This document shows positions 33,244 to 41,301 of a stretch of DNA of 64,000 nucleotides, in pieces. Numbering within the stretch: position 1 is the stretch's first letter; the number at the start of each line of letters is the position of its first letter. Origin of the DNA: Paenibacillus senegalimassiliensis (lineage in GTDB: Bacteria; Bacillota; Bacilli; Paenibacillales; Paenibacillaceae); NCBI RefSeq assembly GCF_001486585.1, contig NZ_LN909045.1, forward strand, positions 605,368 through 669,367. Direction: 5' to 3'. A program made the translations under genes and the position numbers. The notes under the pieces are model-generated. The model saw only the letters and a list, made by a program, of their open reading frames with translations, was not told the origin of the DNA and made no database searches.

Positions 33244-33683
33244 TGAGTTTGAACCAAGTAGTATTAATTGGAAGACTGACAAAGGACCCTGAACTGCGTT
33301 ACACACCTTCTGGAGTAGCCGTGGCACAGTTCACATTGGCTGTAGATCGCCCTTTTGCGAATCAAAATGGAGAGCGAGAAGCAGACTTTATTCCCGTTGT
33401 AGTCTGGAAGGCAGTTGCTGAAAATGTAGCCAACTATGTGAAGAAAGGCCACAAGGTTGCGGTTACAGGACGCATTCAAGTTCGCAGTTATGAGAACAAT
33501 GAAGGTCGGCGTGTATACGTAACAGAAGTGGTTGGACAGAATGTTCAGTTTCTTACAACTCCATCGAACGGTGCTTCTTCTCAAAATGAAAATAGCAATA
33601 ATCGCCAAAAATCGACAAATAATCAGGGAACCAATTCCGCAGGTGATGGATGGAACATCTCTGATGACGATCTACCATTTTAA
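33243..33683 (+). CDS. ssb: Single-stranded DNA-binding protein
   Basis: The protein has 146 residues. It starts with the family phrase [20 protein letters not shown] and has the OB fold ([26 protein letters not shown]) and an Asn/Ser-rich linker. It ends in the acidic tip DDDLPF that recruits partner proteins. It binds single-stranded DNA during replication and recombination. It is probably an extra copy beside the chromosomal ssb and clusters with the annealing protein and nuclease genes. Confidence 0.95.
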   Translation: MSLNQVVLIGRLTKDPELRYTPSGVAVAQFTLAVDRPFANQNGEREADFIPVVVWKAVAENVANYVKKGHKVAVTGRIQVRSYENNEGRRVYVTEVVGQNVQFLTTPSNGASSQNENSNNRQKSTNNQGTNSAGDGWNISDDDLPF

Positions 33684-33708
33684 AGAATGAAAGGTGGAGA
33701 TTCTTTTG

Positions 33709-33873
33709 TTGAATCGTGAAAAAGTGACTAATCATTTGTTGGAACACTTCGAGGATACAGACTCTGATAAAGATCGTTTTATTAAGGACATGCTCATTCT
33801 TATCGAGTTTGGTGAATTTGAGGCTGACGATGATGGGGATGAGATGGGGACAAGACTAGAAGAGTTCCTATGA
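33709..33873 (+). CDS. Small acidic protein between ssb and nuclease gene
   Basis: The protein has 54 residues starting at TTG 33709 (33706 is also possible), with AAAGGTGGAG upstream. It is very acidic at the end (EADDDGDEM) and its stop overlaps the ATG of the nuclease gene (ATGA), so translation is coupled. Function unknown. Confidence 0.6.
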   Translation: MNREKVTNHLLEHFEDTDSDKDRFIKDMLILIEFGEFEADDDGDEMGTRLEEFL

Positions 33874-34556
33874 TTTATTCATTCTCTCGCCTTTCTCTTT
33901 ATGAGACTTGTCCATATCGCTTCTATCAAAAGTATCTTCTGGATAAAACAGAGCCGGTTACGAAACCGTTGGCATTGGGCAAAGCGGTTCATAAAGCGAT
34001 TGAACTAAAAATTAATGGAATGTCTGAACATGAAGCAATTATTGAGGCAATCATCGAGTCGGATTTTCATCCAGAAGTGACCTATGAAGAGATTGCATCT
34101 TTGATGCAGCGTGCTCCAAAAGTCAGTGGACAAACGGAAGTTCATTTTGTACTTCCACTTGGAGGAGGGATTCAACTCCAAGGGTACATCGATCTACTGG
34201 AAGAAGAGCAATTCTGGGATTGGAAATCGAATTGGCGACCGTACCGAGCAAATGATACAAGGCAGCTTGCTTTGTACGCTTGGGCGATTATGAAAATAAG
34301 AGGTATCAGTCAAATCAAAGGGACACTATTCTTTTTGCGTTTCAGGAAAGCGGAATCGTTTATGTATAGCTATTCCGATACCAACGAAGCTAGGGAATGG
34401 GCCCATGGGCTAGCCGAAGAGATTGAAATGAAGAAGTCTTGTCTGGAATCATTCCCGGATATGGCTTCTTCTTTATTTCCTTCCATGCCGGGTAGCCACT
34501 GTAAACATTGTCCTTTTGTGCTGGAGTGTTACAAAGAGAAAAAATATAATTGTTGA
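33870..34556 (+). CDS. PD-(D/E)XK nuclease, Cas4/RecB-like
   Basis: The protein has 228 residues. The opening YSFSRLSLYETCPYRFYQKY contains the first iron-sulfur Cys, and LGKAVHKAIEL follows. The catalytic part has GYIDLLEEEQFWDWKSN (D...ExK-type). The C-terminus has CKHCPFVLECY, the last three cluster cysteines. This is the AddB/Cas4-like exonuclease pattern with a 4Fe-4S cluster. With the annealing protein and SSB it would form a phage-like exonuclease-annealase system for recombination. Confidence 0.85.
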   Translation: MIYSFSRLSLYETCPYRFYQKYLLDKTEPVTKPLALGKAVHKAIELKINGMSEHEAIIEAIIESDFHPEVTYEEIASLMQRAPKVSGQTEVHFVLPLGGGIQLQGYIDLLEEEQFWDWKSNWRPYRANDTRQLALYAWAIMKIRGISQIKGTLFFLRFRKAESFMYSYSDTNEAREWAHGLAEEIEMKKSCLESFPDMASSLFPSMPGSHCKHCPFVLECYKEKKYNC

Positions 34557-34570
34557 GGAGAGTGTTGTTC

Positions 34571-34930
34571 ATGACTACAGCAGTAATTGAAAAGCTGACA
34601 GAGGAAAAAGCAATCGAATTGGCTTTGGAAATTGAACGTACTGAAGCAGTTTTGAAGCAAATGAAAGTGAATTTGAAGGCTTATGTTGATGATAATGGCC
34701 CGCTGCAAGCTGGAGATAAAGTTTGGGGATATAGCGTTTCAACTTCGTGGCAGTTCGGAGCGGATAGCTTAAAGGAGTTGGCTGTGGCGATTACAGCAGA
34801 AGGAAAGAATGCTTGGGAGTTCCTTAGTCTTCCGGCGACTTCGATTAAGAAGCTTGGATGGGAAGAAGCAGCATTGTCTCAGTACGGTACTGTGAAAGAG
34901 TCGAAACGGTTCGATTCAAGGAAAGCCTAA
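34571..34930 (+). CDS. Unknown phage-like protein
   Basis: The protein has 119 residues from ATG 34571, eight bases after GAGGAGAG. The N-terminal helix (EEKAIELALEIERTEAVLKQMK) is followed by beta-rich sequence with conserved-looking aromatic residues (KVWGYSVSTSWQFG). It resembles small proteins found next to annealases in phages, though no family name is certain. It ends the recombination operon before a strong terminator. Confidence 0.55.
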   Translation: MTTAVIEKLTEEKAIELALEIERTEAVLKQMKVNLKAYVDDNGPLQAGDKVWGYSVSTSWQFGADSLKELAVAITAEGKNAWEFLSLPATSIKKLGWEEAALSQYGTVKESKRFDSRKA

Positions 34931-34965
34931 ATAGCACTAATTATATTTCTATAGCAAAAAAAGTT

Positions 34966-35004
34966 TAGCAACTACCTAAGTTTTCGGGTAGTTGCTATTT
35001 CTTT
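34966..35004 (+). terminator. Intrinsic terminator ahead of the 35.0 kb gene
   Basis: A perfect 11-base stem, TAGCAACTACC/GGGTAGTTGCTA, with a T-rich tail. The next ATG is 25 bases downstream after CTAGGAG. Confidence 0.75.
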
Positions 35005-35028
35005 ATAAAAACTAGGAGATGAAGACTT

Positions 35029-35784
35029 ATGAAAAACGAGGAAAAAGTGATTTTAAATCCTGACCAGAAGGTAGTAGCCTTAAAGACGCTGAAGGATATG
35101 TTCTTCGCTGTGAAGCAGCTTCATGATTGGGTTAGTGAAGACAATTTATCACAGGAAATGGCCGGAGTATTGCCCCATTTAATCGAAGGCCATTTCTCAG
35201 ATATGTCTAAACAACTGAACTATGAGAGTGTGCTTACTAAGGAGAAAGAGGAACGGCATCAGAGGATTAGAGAAGCCTATGGACGAATTTGTGATCTTGA
35301 GAAGCAGTTAGGTGAAAATAAACCTATTGATGGTTTGAAGGAACAGCTTCAATTGCTTGCTTCTAAAATTTCTGATTGGTGGAACAAATATGGATTTTAT
35401 CATGTTTCTGATGCGATGTTCACAGAATATGGTCTATACAAAGCCCGGTTTTGCTTTATGTTGGATCATCTCTATACGTTTAGCGAAACACCTGTGACAG
35501 ATAAACAGAACCGTAAGCAGCGCATACAGGAGCTGATCGAGGAAGGCTGGGACATTTACTATGAAGAAGGTGGACGCAGCCCTAAATTGGTTGACAATGA
35601 TAACAATCGTTCCAGACTGGTCAAGCTGATTCGGACTCGTTTCCCGTCAGCCAAGATTGGTAGAACCAGGAACTGGTGTACTGATGATGAAAACGTGTTT
35701 GTGTACCGAGATATCGAAGTTTATATTTATGACCTCCGTGACATCATTTCATTGTCAGAGGTACAGGAGGAAAATCATGACTAA
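35029..35784 (+). CDS. Unknown helical protein
   Basis: The protein has 251 residues, with long charged helices and a middle with aromatic residues (ISDWWNKYGFYH). The C-terminal part is mixed (IRTRFPSAKIGRTRNW). It overlaps the next gene by eight bases. No family was recognised. Its place in the backbone suggests a conserved element function. Confidence 0.55.
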   Translation: MKNEEKVILNPDQKVVALKTLKDMFFAVKQLHDWVSEDNLSQEMAGVLPHLIEGHFSDMSKQLNYESVLTKEKEERHQRIREAYGRICDLEKQLGENKPIDGLKEQLQLLASKISDWWNKYGFYHVSDAMFTEYGLYKARFCFMLDHLYTFSETPVTDKQNRKQRIQELIEEGWDIYYEEGGRSPKLVDNDNNRSRLVKLIRTRFPSAKIGRTRNWCTDDENVFVYRDIEVYIYDLRDIISLSEVQEENHD

Positions 35785-36133
35785 GCCACAAGACATGTCG
35801 AATAAACAACTTAATATATCTCTTGAAGTTCTTCTGGGAGCAATAGAAGACCGTTATCGGGAAGGTCAGGTTTTGAAAGGAACATACTCAGTTTCACCGA
35901 AAAACTATGCGGAAAATCCGGCCAATTCTTTGATGATACAGGAAAGGGCAATTGCTAAAAATGGATTAGAGTATTTAGCGCATCTCAGCGAAGTAATTGA
36001 GCCAGACGAGCCTGGATACCAGCAGGAAGGTGAATTGATTGCTTACACACTGGAACATACCATTAATCTACTTGTAGCAACACCTCGTCAGCGGGCTGAG
36101 GCAGCTTATATGACTTTATCGCGGGAGGTCTAA
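35777..36133 (+). CDS. Unknown small protein
   Basis: The protein has 118 residues from ATG 35777, with ACAGGAGG before it inside the previous gene. It is acidic and helical (LEVLLGAIEDRYREG; ATPRQRAEAAYM). It is followed two bases later by the ASCH gene, so the three genes are one translational unit. Function unknown. Confidence 0.55.
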   Translation: MTKPQDMSNKQLNISLEVLLGAIEDRYREGQVLKGTYSVSPKNYAENPANSLMIQERAIAKNGLEYLAHLSEVIEPDEPGYQQEGELIAYTLEHTINLLVATPRQRAEAAYMTLSREV

Positions 36134-36135
36134 GG

Positions 36136-36483
36136 GTGGACGGACTTATTATTAAACCAAATTGGGCTGATATGGTGCTGTCTGGCATAAAGCCATGGGA
36201 AATCCGTGGGAGTCGTACAAGTAAGCGTGGAACGATTGGTATTATTAAAAGTGGCAGCGGGCAGGTGTGCGGAACAGTTGATCTCGTAGATTGTATTCCA
36301 CTTCATCAGCCTAAGCTAACACTTGAAAATATAAACAAGCATTTTGTTCCTATCAATGCTATTCCATATCATAAACCGTGGGCGTGGGTATTTGAAAATC
36401 CGACCATTTATCCTGAGCCGATACCTTATCGGCATCCTCAAGGTGCGGTGATTTGGGTTAAATTGAATAATTCAATGATTTGA
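36136..36483 (+). CDS. ASCH-domain protein
   Basis: The protein has 115 residues with a GTG start preceded by GGGAGG. ASCH signature: LIIKPNWADMVLSGIKPWEIRG near the start (written here as the N-terminal 26 residues without the first four), then IGIIKSGSGQVCGTVDLVDC. ASCH domains have a PUA-like fold, bind RNA, and some are ribonucleases. It could process or bind the structured RNAs of this element; that is speculation. Confidence 0.8.
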   Translation: MDGLIIKPNWADMVLSGIKPWEIRGSRTSKRGTIGIIKSGSGQVCGTVDLVDCIPLHQPKLTLENINKHFVPINAIPYHKPWAWVFENPTIYPEPIPYRHPQGAVIWVKLNNSMI

Positions 36484-36515
36484 TTGGCTGTATGTATAAT
36501 CAAATATACTTAAGC

Positions 36516-36573
36516 GAGCGGGCGAACCATAGTAATTCAGCATACAATCAAGTCCCGCTCACATACTTTTTTT
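36516..36573 (+). terminator. Long-loop hairpin with U-tract after the ASCH gene
   Basis: GAGCGGG (36516-36522) pairs with CCCGCTC (36554-36560) across a loop of about 31 bases. A run of seven U starts six bases later. It is an unusual terminator shape and could be a regulatory structure instead. Confidence 0.4.
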
Positions 36574-36650
36574 AATTAAGAAGGAATAAATGGAAAATTG
36601 TTGAATTATAAACTGTAGACATAATGGAAAATGAAAAGGAGTGACAAACA

Positions 36651-37109
36651 ATGCTAAAGAATGTGGCTTCAAAATTTGTTATTAAAGCAGTTTTACAATC
36701 TATACCCGGACCTTGGGCTGCATTGATAGAAGCGGTAAGTGAGGCACAATCTGAACAAGAATTGAGCAGTAAACTAAGTGGAATGAAGAGTGAAATAGAA
36801 CAACTTTGGATTAAGTTGCCAATTGTAGCAATTGAGATTGATAAGAGGCTGGTTGATGTTGTCGTTATAAACTTTGATGATGCTGGAAGTATTGAAGAAA
36901 TTGCTATAAAGCTTGAAAAGAAGTTTGAGGGCGATGTGGATTTTGATTTTATAGGCAAAGATGATTGGGGCTATGAAGAGGATAGTATGTATTTTGGTTT
37001 TCCAATATCAATTAAAAAAAATGATGAGTTCCTGAACAAGTTAATTGACGCTGTCGCTATAGTAGCAGAAGAATATGAGACGAATATACGCCATGTTACA
37101 TATGTTTAA
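36651..37109 (+). CDS. Unknown protein, possible cargo
   Basis: The protein has 152 residues after AAAAGGAGTG. The N-terminus is weakly hydrophobic (FVIKAVLQSIPGPWAALIEAV) and the middle has alternating strand-like valines (LVDVVVINFDDAG). The acidic second half contains DVDFDFIGKDDWGYEED. This mix of an amphipathic start and an alpha/beta body recalls small immunity or effector proteins, but no family was recognised. AT-rich. Confidence 0.5.
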   Translation: MLKNVASKFVIKAVLQSIPGPWAALIEAVSEAQSEQELSSKLSGMKSEIEQLWIKLPIVAIEIDKRLVDVVVINFDDAGSIEEIAIKLEKKFEGDVDFDFIGKDDWGYEEDSMYFGFPISIKKNDEFLNKLIDAVAIVAEEYETNIRHVTYV

Positions 37110-37169
37110 TCATAGGGTTTCATGAGGTCTGTAATTACGCGGTGATAGTTTCACTTTGCAAAACTAAGC

Positions 37170-37208
37170 GAACATATGCTTGCACCTCAATAGCGGAAAA
37201 GTTATAAT
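37170..37208 (+). promoter_or_regulatory. Promoter of repeated RNA, copy 3
   Basis: GAACATATG (37170-37178), -35 TTGCAC (37180-37185), 17-base spacer, -10 TATAAT (37203-37208). CGAACATATGCTTG here is the closest of the four to a full LexA palindrome. Confidence 0.7.
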
Positions 37209-37214
37209 AAAAAC

Positions 37215-37476
37215 ATATTATTTTTATAACCTTACACTCCCGATTTTGCCGGAGACAAAGGAAGATGAAGTATCCTCGATCCTGCTGACTTTCGACTGAA
37301 AGGAAGAGTGAGGTAAAAGCAGGGCAAATGTTTTCCCCATACTCTCGATAGCTAGAGACAAGGGAGAGAGTGCCGGAAGGACTCTTTAAGAGGTAATAGC
37401 TGTTTCGATTAAAAACTAAAAATTAACATTAAAAGCCGACTTTGTATGGTTTACACCATATGAAGGTCGGCTTTTT
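37215..37476 (+). ncRNA. Structured RNA of the four-copy family, copy 3
   Basis: About 262 nt and the most diverged copy, but with compensatory changes: CCTGC/GCAGG (37281-37285/37319-37323) replaces CCTAC/GTAGG. The enclosed hairpin is CTTTC/GAAAG, the second CTCC-type hairpin is CTCT/AGAG, and the GNRA loop is GGAA instead of GAAA with closing AGAGT/ACTCT. The terminator at 37432-37476 pairs AAGCCGAC with GTCGGCTT. Unlike the other copies it is followed not by a gene but by the second repeated leader. Confidence 0.75.
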
Positions 37477-37575
37477 TGCGCTCTGTAAAGCCTAATTTTC
37501 TATTTGAGTTTTAATAAGTTGATTTGCTATAAGTGCTTAGTGCCAATCAACTTTTTATTAATAAACTAACTATAT

Positions 37576-37657
37576 CGCCTCTCGCCCGGCATTAAACGGC
37601 GGTGTTTATTTCCAACACCGCCGTAAGGCGGCTTGGGATAAACGGGAAGGAGTTAAA
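37576..37657 (+). promoter_or_regulatory. Repeated 82-base leader, copy B, ahead of radC
   Basis: Same length and structure as 19505-19586. CTCTCGCCCG (37579-37588) can pair with CGGGAAGGAG (37643-37652) and hide the ribosome binding site. The hairpins GGCGGTGT/ACACCGCC and CCGCC-GTAA-GGCGG are mutually exclusive. Loop changes are tolerated while the stems are kept. Confidence 0.65.
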
Positions 37658-38143
37658 ATGAAAGACTTTATGGTAATGGAATCTCAATTGAGTAATTTGC
37701 CACCTAGAAGACGTAAGCAGGCTGAAAAGCTTCTAGGGCTTGTAAAACGAGTGATGGAGGAAGACGCTCCTCGTTACCTTTATACTCCAGAGGATGTATA
37801 TCTGATGGCATCTGACTTAATGGAGTTGGACAAAGAACACTTCATGATCATCATGTTAAATTCTAAGAACCGGATGGTCGGAAAAGAGTTGATTTCTATG
37901 GGGGGGCTGAATCAAGCGTCTGTGTGTGCTCGTGAAGTATTCAAACCTGCAATCAGTAAAAATGCTGCCGTTATCGTTTGCGTGCATAATCATCCAAGCG
38001 GAGATCCCACGCCCAGCGAAACGGATATAAGTTGGACGAAAAGGATTGTTAACGCTGGAGAGATTCTTGGTATTGAAGTAGTTGATCATATCGTCGTTGG
38101 TACTGAAGGATATGTGTCTTTAAAAGAGCAGGGCATCATATGA
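37658..38143 (+). CDS. radC: RadC-family JAB-domain protein
   Basis: The protein has 161 residues. The JAB/MPN-type metal site is clear: HNHPSGDPTPSETD, preceded by Glu in SMGGLNQASVCAREVF. The N-terminal helix-hairpin-helix region of full RadC (about 220 residues) is missing, as in the short forms on plasmids and integrative elements. The exact reaction is unknown; related short forms are linked to mobile DNA and anti-restriction. Its leader may control translation. The stop overlaps the next ATG. Confidence 0.88.
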   Translation: MKDFMVMESQLSNLPPRRRKQAEKLLGLVKRVMEEDAPRYLYTPEDVYLMASDLMELDKEHFMIIMLNSKNRMVGKELISMGGLNQASVCAREVFKPAISKNAAVIVCVHNHPSGDPTPSETDISWTKRIVNAGEILGIEVVDHIVVGTEGYVSLKEQGII

Positions 38144-38304
38144 CCGCCAAGGATCGCTTTTTAAATGAACTTTTGAAACGAAACAGTAAGGAGAGGTGGG
38201 TAGCGGCTTTGTTGCTTGCTGCCCCTCCTGAAGTCTTGAGCTTAATAACGGTAAAGACTTTACGTAAAGAAGGAAAGGTGACTATGAATGCTTTCCACAG
38301 ATAA
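38140..38304 (+). CDS. Small protein coupled to radC
   Basis: The protein has 54 residues. ATG 38140 overlaps the radC stop (ATATGA). The sequence is MTAKDRFLNELLKR, then a short hydrophobic stretch WVAALLLAAPPEVLSL and a basic end. It overlaps the following frame by 17 bases. Probably a real coupled gene of unknown function. Confidence 0.55.
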   Translation: MTAKDRFLNELLKRNSKERWVAALLLAAPPEVLSLITVKTLRKEGKVTMNAFHR

Positions 38305-38527
38305 TGAAATTCAGAGAACAGGCATTTGGGGTGCTGAAATTTACATTTCTAAAGACTGCACACCTTTGAAAATTGGGTTTGTTTTTGTAAATGAACCGGC
38401 TGTAGAAGTTAGTGTTATATTTGAATCTTTCATCAGAGATTACAGTAATGAGAGCAGGGAAGGACTCGATAACCAAATTAAACAATTGCTTATTCAAAGA
38501 GGAGTTGTTAAGAAAGTGGAGGTTTAA
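38288..38527 (+). CDS. Small unknown protein
   Basis: The protein has 79 residues. ATG 38288 lies eight bases after AAGGTGA and overlaps the preceding gene. It is strand-rich in the middle (LKIGFVFVNEPAVEVSVIF) with a charged end. It ends four bases before the SpoVS-like gene, so it is part of the radC-spoVS operon. Function unknown. Confidence 0.55.
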   Translation: MLSTDNEIQRTGIWGAEIYISKDCTPLKIGFVFVNEPAVEVSVIFESFIRDYSNESREGLDNQIKQLLIQRGVVKKVEV

Positions 38528-38531
38528 GAAA

Positions 38532-38792
38532 ATGATTTCTATTTGTAGAGTTTCTGCTCACGCCAATCCAGTTGACGCAGCCCAACGAATTGCTAATGTA
38601 ATTCGCAAGTGTGGAGTGATCGAACTACAAGCGGTAGGAGATAACGCCATCAGTAAGGCTGTTAAAGCTGTAGCTATTGCACAGGATTCAATTGTGCAGA
38701 ATGCTGATATGGTGTGTACTCCGCTTTTTATGGAGGCAGACTTGAAGGGTGAGAAAGTCACCGGAATGAAGATAGTCGTAGAAAATAGATAA
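38532..38792 (+). CDS. SpoVS-like (Alba-fold) protein
   Basis: The protein has 86 residues and nearly the full length of stage V sporulation protein S. It has the conserved core VSAHANPVDAAQRIANVIRK, LQAVGDNAISKAVKAVAIAQ and AEADLKGEKVTGMKIVVE-type ending (here MEADLKGEKVTGMKI). SpoVS folds like the Alba nucleic-acid-binding proteins and affects late sporulation in Bacillus. A copy on a mobile element could act on DNA or RNA of the element or alter host sporulation. ATG is preceded by GGAGG within the previous gene's end. Confidence 0.88.
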   Translation: MISICRVSAHANPVDAAQRIANVIRKCGVIELQAVGDNAISKAVKAVAIAQDSIVQNADMVCTPLFMEADLKGEKVTGMKIVVENR

Positions 38793-38810
38793 ATGAATGC
38801 GGTTTTAAGT

Positions 38811-38866
38811 AAAAGGCAGTTACCACTTGGAAGATATCTTCCGAGGTGGTGACTGCTTTTATTTTT
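38811..38866 (+). terminator. Strong intrinsic terminator ahead of the topoisomerase gene
   Basis: AAAGGCAGT(C/T)ACCAC pairs with GGTGGTGACTGCTTT around a loop that itself can pair (GGAAGATATCTTCC). A U-rich tail follows. The next ATG is 22 bases away, after GAGAGGAG. Confidence 0.75.
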
Positions 38867-38887
38867 AAATATGAGAGGAGAATTTTA

Positions 38888-41149
38888 ATGAGCATTACAT
38901 TTACTCGTGAAGACTGGAAGATGTTTAGAAACATGGAGACGCTTTGTCAAAAGGCAGGGGTGCATCGGGATTATATCCCAAGACTTGTGGTCAAGGAATT
39001 GGTAGATAACGCTTTGGATATTTCAGGAAGCTGCGAACTCCATAAGACTAATCAGAATAGCTTTGTAGTTGCTGACAAGGGTGACGGAATCAATCCTGAT
39101 CTTATTGAAACGTATTTTTCTATTAATCGTCCTATGGTTTCCAGCAAACTGCTTAGGTTGCCCAGCCGAGGGGCATTAGGAAACGGCTTACGTGTAGTCA
39201 CAGGAGCTGTTATCTCAACCGGAGGGAGTTTGTTTGTCTCTACCCACGGGAAGACCTATGCTTTGATCTTTAACGAGGATGGAACCACTACCAAACAGCA
39301 TATCTCTGATTGGAATGGAATAGGGACGAAGATAGAAGTAAACCTGGGTTCTATACAAATATCTGACCAGGATTTGACTTGGGGAAAGGCTGCTATACGA
39401 ATGGCTCATGTGAGAGATAGTAAATCCTTCAAAGGAAAGACATCGACATTCTGGTATACATCTGAAGCATTCTATGAAGTGTGCAACGCTGCCCAAGTTG
39501 ATTTGCTATCTCTGGCTGCCTATTTCCATAAAACAGATAAGGGTATCCACCAACAAATTGAAGGCATGTTTGGTTCTAATTCAATATCAAACGAGCTTTC
39601 ATTTGTTCAAACGGAGCAGTTGCTTGAGATACTGAGAAGCGGAAATGCTCGTGTGAAAGCTAACTCGTTAGGTCAAGCTGGTGATTTCGCACATGGAGGT
39701 TCTTATAAGAAGCAATCGGGTACTTTTGCTATTCGATCTTCCCGTGGTAGACATGATGCTGAGATTCCTTTTGTAGCAAAAGCGTGGGTTGAATATCATG
39801 ACGACGATAATCAGGACAGTCGATCTTACATGTGGAATTACGTAAACAGTACGGTTGCTGCTACTGACGTAAGAATTAGTTACAGCAGGAAACAAGTCAC
39901 CATCTGGAGTGGTGGTCTTTACATTGAAATGAAGAAATCACGTCCGGGTATCTACCGCTTTAATCTGATTACACCTTACATGCCTATTACTTCTGATGGT
40001 AAAGCTCCCGATTTTCGCCCTATGAGTGAAGTGCTTGAGAAGGTTATGCTTTCTGCTAATAAAGAGCAATATAAGTACCGAGTGAAGACGAGCAACAGAG
40101 GGGCTAGGAATGAGAAGGAACTTATACTATCTAACCTTCCAGCAGCCATTCAGAAAACAAGTGGCAACGGCACCCACATTTTTAGTTTGCGTCAGCTCTA
40201 CTATGGGGTTAGACCTTATGTGATGGAGGCATTGGATAAAGAGCCTGAATACAATTACTTCTGCCGATTAATTTCTGAGTATGAGAACGACTATGGCGAA
40301 ATTGAAGGCATGTACCGTGATCCAAGAGGTATTATGTATCATCCGCATCGAGGAGATGAGATTCCCCTTGGAACGATTGCTGTACAAAACTATGCACGGC
40401 CAGAATGGACGTTTAACAAAATCATCTTCATTGAGAAGGAAGGCTATTTTGCTTCATTAAAAGATGTGAAGTTTCCTGAGAGATACGATTGTGCATTGAT
40501 TACCTCCAAAGGATTTGCGAACCGTGCTGTTAAAGACGTTTTTGACTTATTGGGGGAAACGGATGAGGAAATTACATTTTTCTGTGTTCATGATGCTGAT
40601 GCAGCAGGGACTATGATCTATGAGACATTACAGCATTCAACTATCTCAAGACCAGGACGCAAATTTAAAGTTATCAATTTGGGACTTGATCCGGAAGAGG
40701 CGATAGCTATGGGGCTGCAAGTCGAAAGCTTCAAGCGTGGCAATCGCCATCGTCCTACAGCCAGTTATATCAACTATGAGTGGGAAGACTGGTTGCAGGA
40801 GTCACGCGTTGAACTTAACGCGATGACTACGCCACAGTTTATTCAGTGGCTGGAGAACAAAATGGAGGAGTACGGACACAAAAAAGTAATTCCAAATGAT
40901 ACAGTCCTCCAAAATAAGCTACAGGACAAAGCAAAGGAGATTCTTAAACAGCGATTGGCTCAGAAATTACTTGTAGAGGCAGGTTTTGACCAGCAATTTG
41001 AGGTGGCTTTAGGAGAGCTATCCGATGCGGTTGAAGATTATAGAGAATTACGTAATGAAGTTGAAGAAGCTTTGTCTGATCGACAAGACCGACATTGGAC
41101 TGACCCAGTACAAAATAGAGCTGAAGATATTGTAAAGAGAATCTGCTGA
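38888..41149 (+). CDS. Single-chain type IIB DNA topoisomerase, Topo VIII-like
   Basis: The protein has 753 residues from ATG 38888 (GAGGAG upstream). The B-like half carries GHKL ATPase motifs: ELVDNALDI (N41), VVADKGDGIN (63-70) and SRGALGNGLR (93-102). The A-like half has the winged-helix Tyr in LRQLYYGVRP (Y438/Y439) and a TOPRIM domain, FIEKEGYF (E516) and VHDADAAG (D569, D571). Fusion of both subunits in one chain without the long transducer region is what defines Topo VIII, described from plasmids and integrated plasmids including Paenibacillus. It would relax or unlink element DNA using ATP. Confidence 0.85.
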   Translation: MSITFTREDWKMFRNMETLCQKAGVHRDYIPRLVVKELVDNALDISGSCELHKTNQNSFVVADKGDGINPDLIETYFSINRPMVSSKLLRLPSRGALGNGLRVVTGAVISTGGSLFVSTHGKTYALIFNEDGTTTKQHISDWNGIGTKIEVNLGSIQISDQDLTWGKAAIRMAHVRDSKSFKGKTSTFWYTSEAFYEVCNAAQVDLLSLAAYFHKTDKGIHQQIEGMFGSNSISNELSFVQTEQLLEILRSGNARVKANSLGQAGDFAHGGSYKKQSGTFAIRSSRGRHDAEIPFVAKAWVEYHDDDNQDSRSYMWNYVNSTVAATDVRISYSRKQVTIWSGGLYIEMKKSRPGIYRFNLITPYMPITSDGKAPDFRPMSEVLEKVMLSANKEQYKYRVKTSNRGARNEKELILSNLPAAIQKTSGNGTHIFSLRQLYYGVRPYVMEALDKEPEYNYFCRLISEYENDYGEIEGMYRDPRGIMYHPHRGDEIPLGTIAVQNYARPEWTFNKIIFIEKEGYFASLKDVKFPERYDCALITSKGFANRAVKDVFDLLGETDEEITFFCVHDADAAGTMIYETLQHSTISRPGRKFKVINLGLDPEEAIAMGLQVESFKRGNRHRPTASYINYEWEDWLQESRVELNAMTTPQFIQWLENKMEEYGHKKVIPNDTVLQNKLQDKAKEILKQRLAQKLLVEAGFDQQFEVALGELSDAVEDYRELRNEVEEALSDRQDRHWTDPVQNRAEDIVKRIC

Positions 41150-41155
41150 TGATGG

Positions 41156-41178
41156 CCCTCCTCACATTTTGGGGAGGG
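41156..41178 (+). terminator. Hairpin after the topoisomerase gene
   Basis: CCCTCCTC pairs perfectly with GGGGAGGG seven bases after the stop codon. A U-tract is missing, so termination is uncertain. The stretch up to the convergent gene at 41302 is AT-rich and otherwise empty. Confidence 0.4.
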
Positions 41179-41301
41179 AGTCACTTAACTACTTTCGAAG
41201 AGCTTGGTAATGGTAGAGAGTATTTTTAGATTGTTATTATATAATGACTTATTCTACAAACTACAAATATCTTATTTTACATATACAATGAAATGAACAA
41301 A

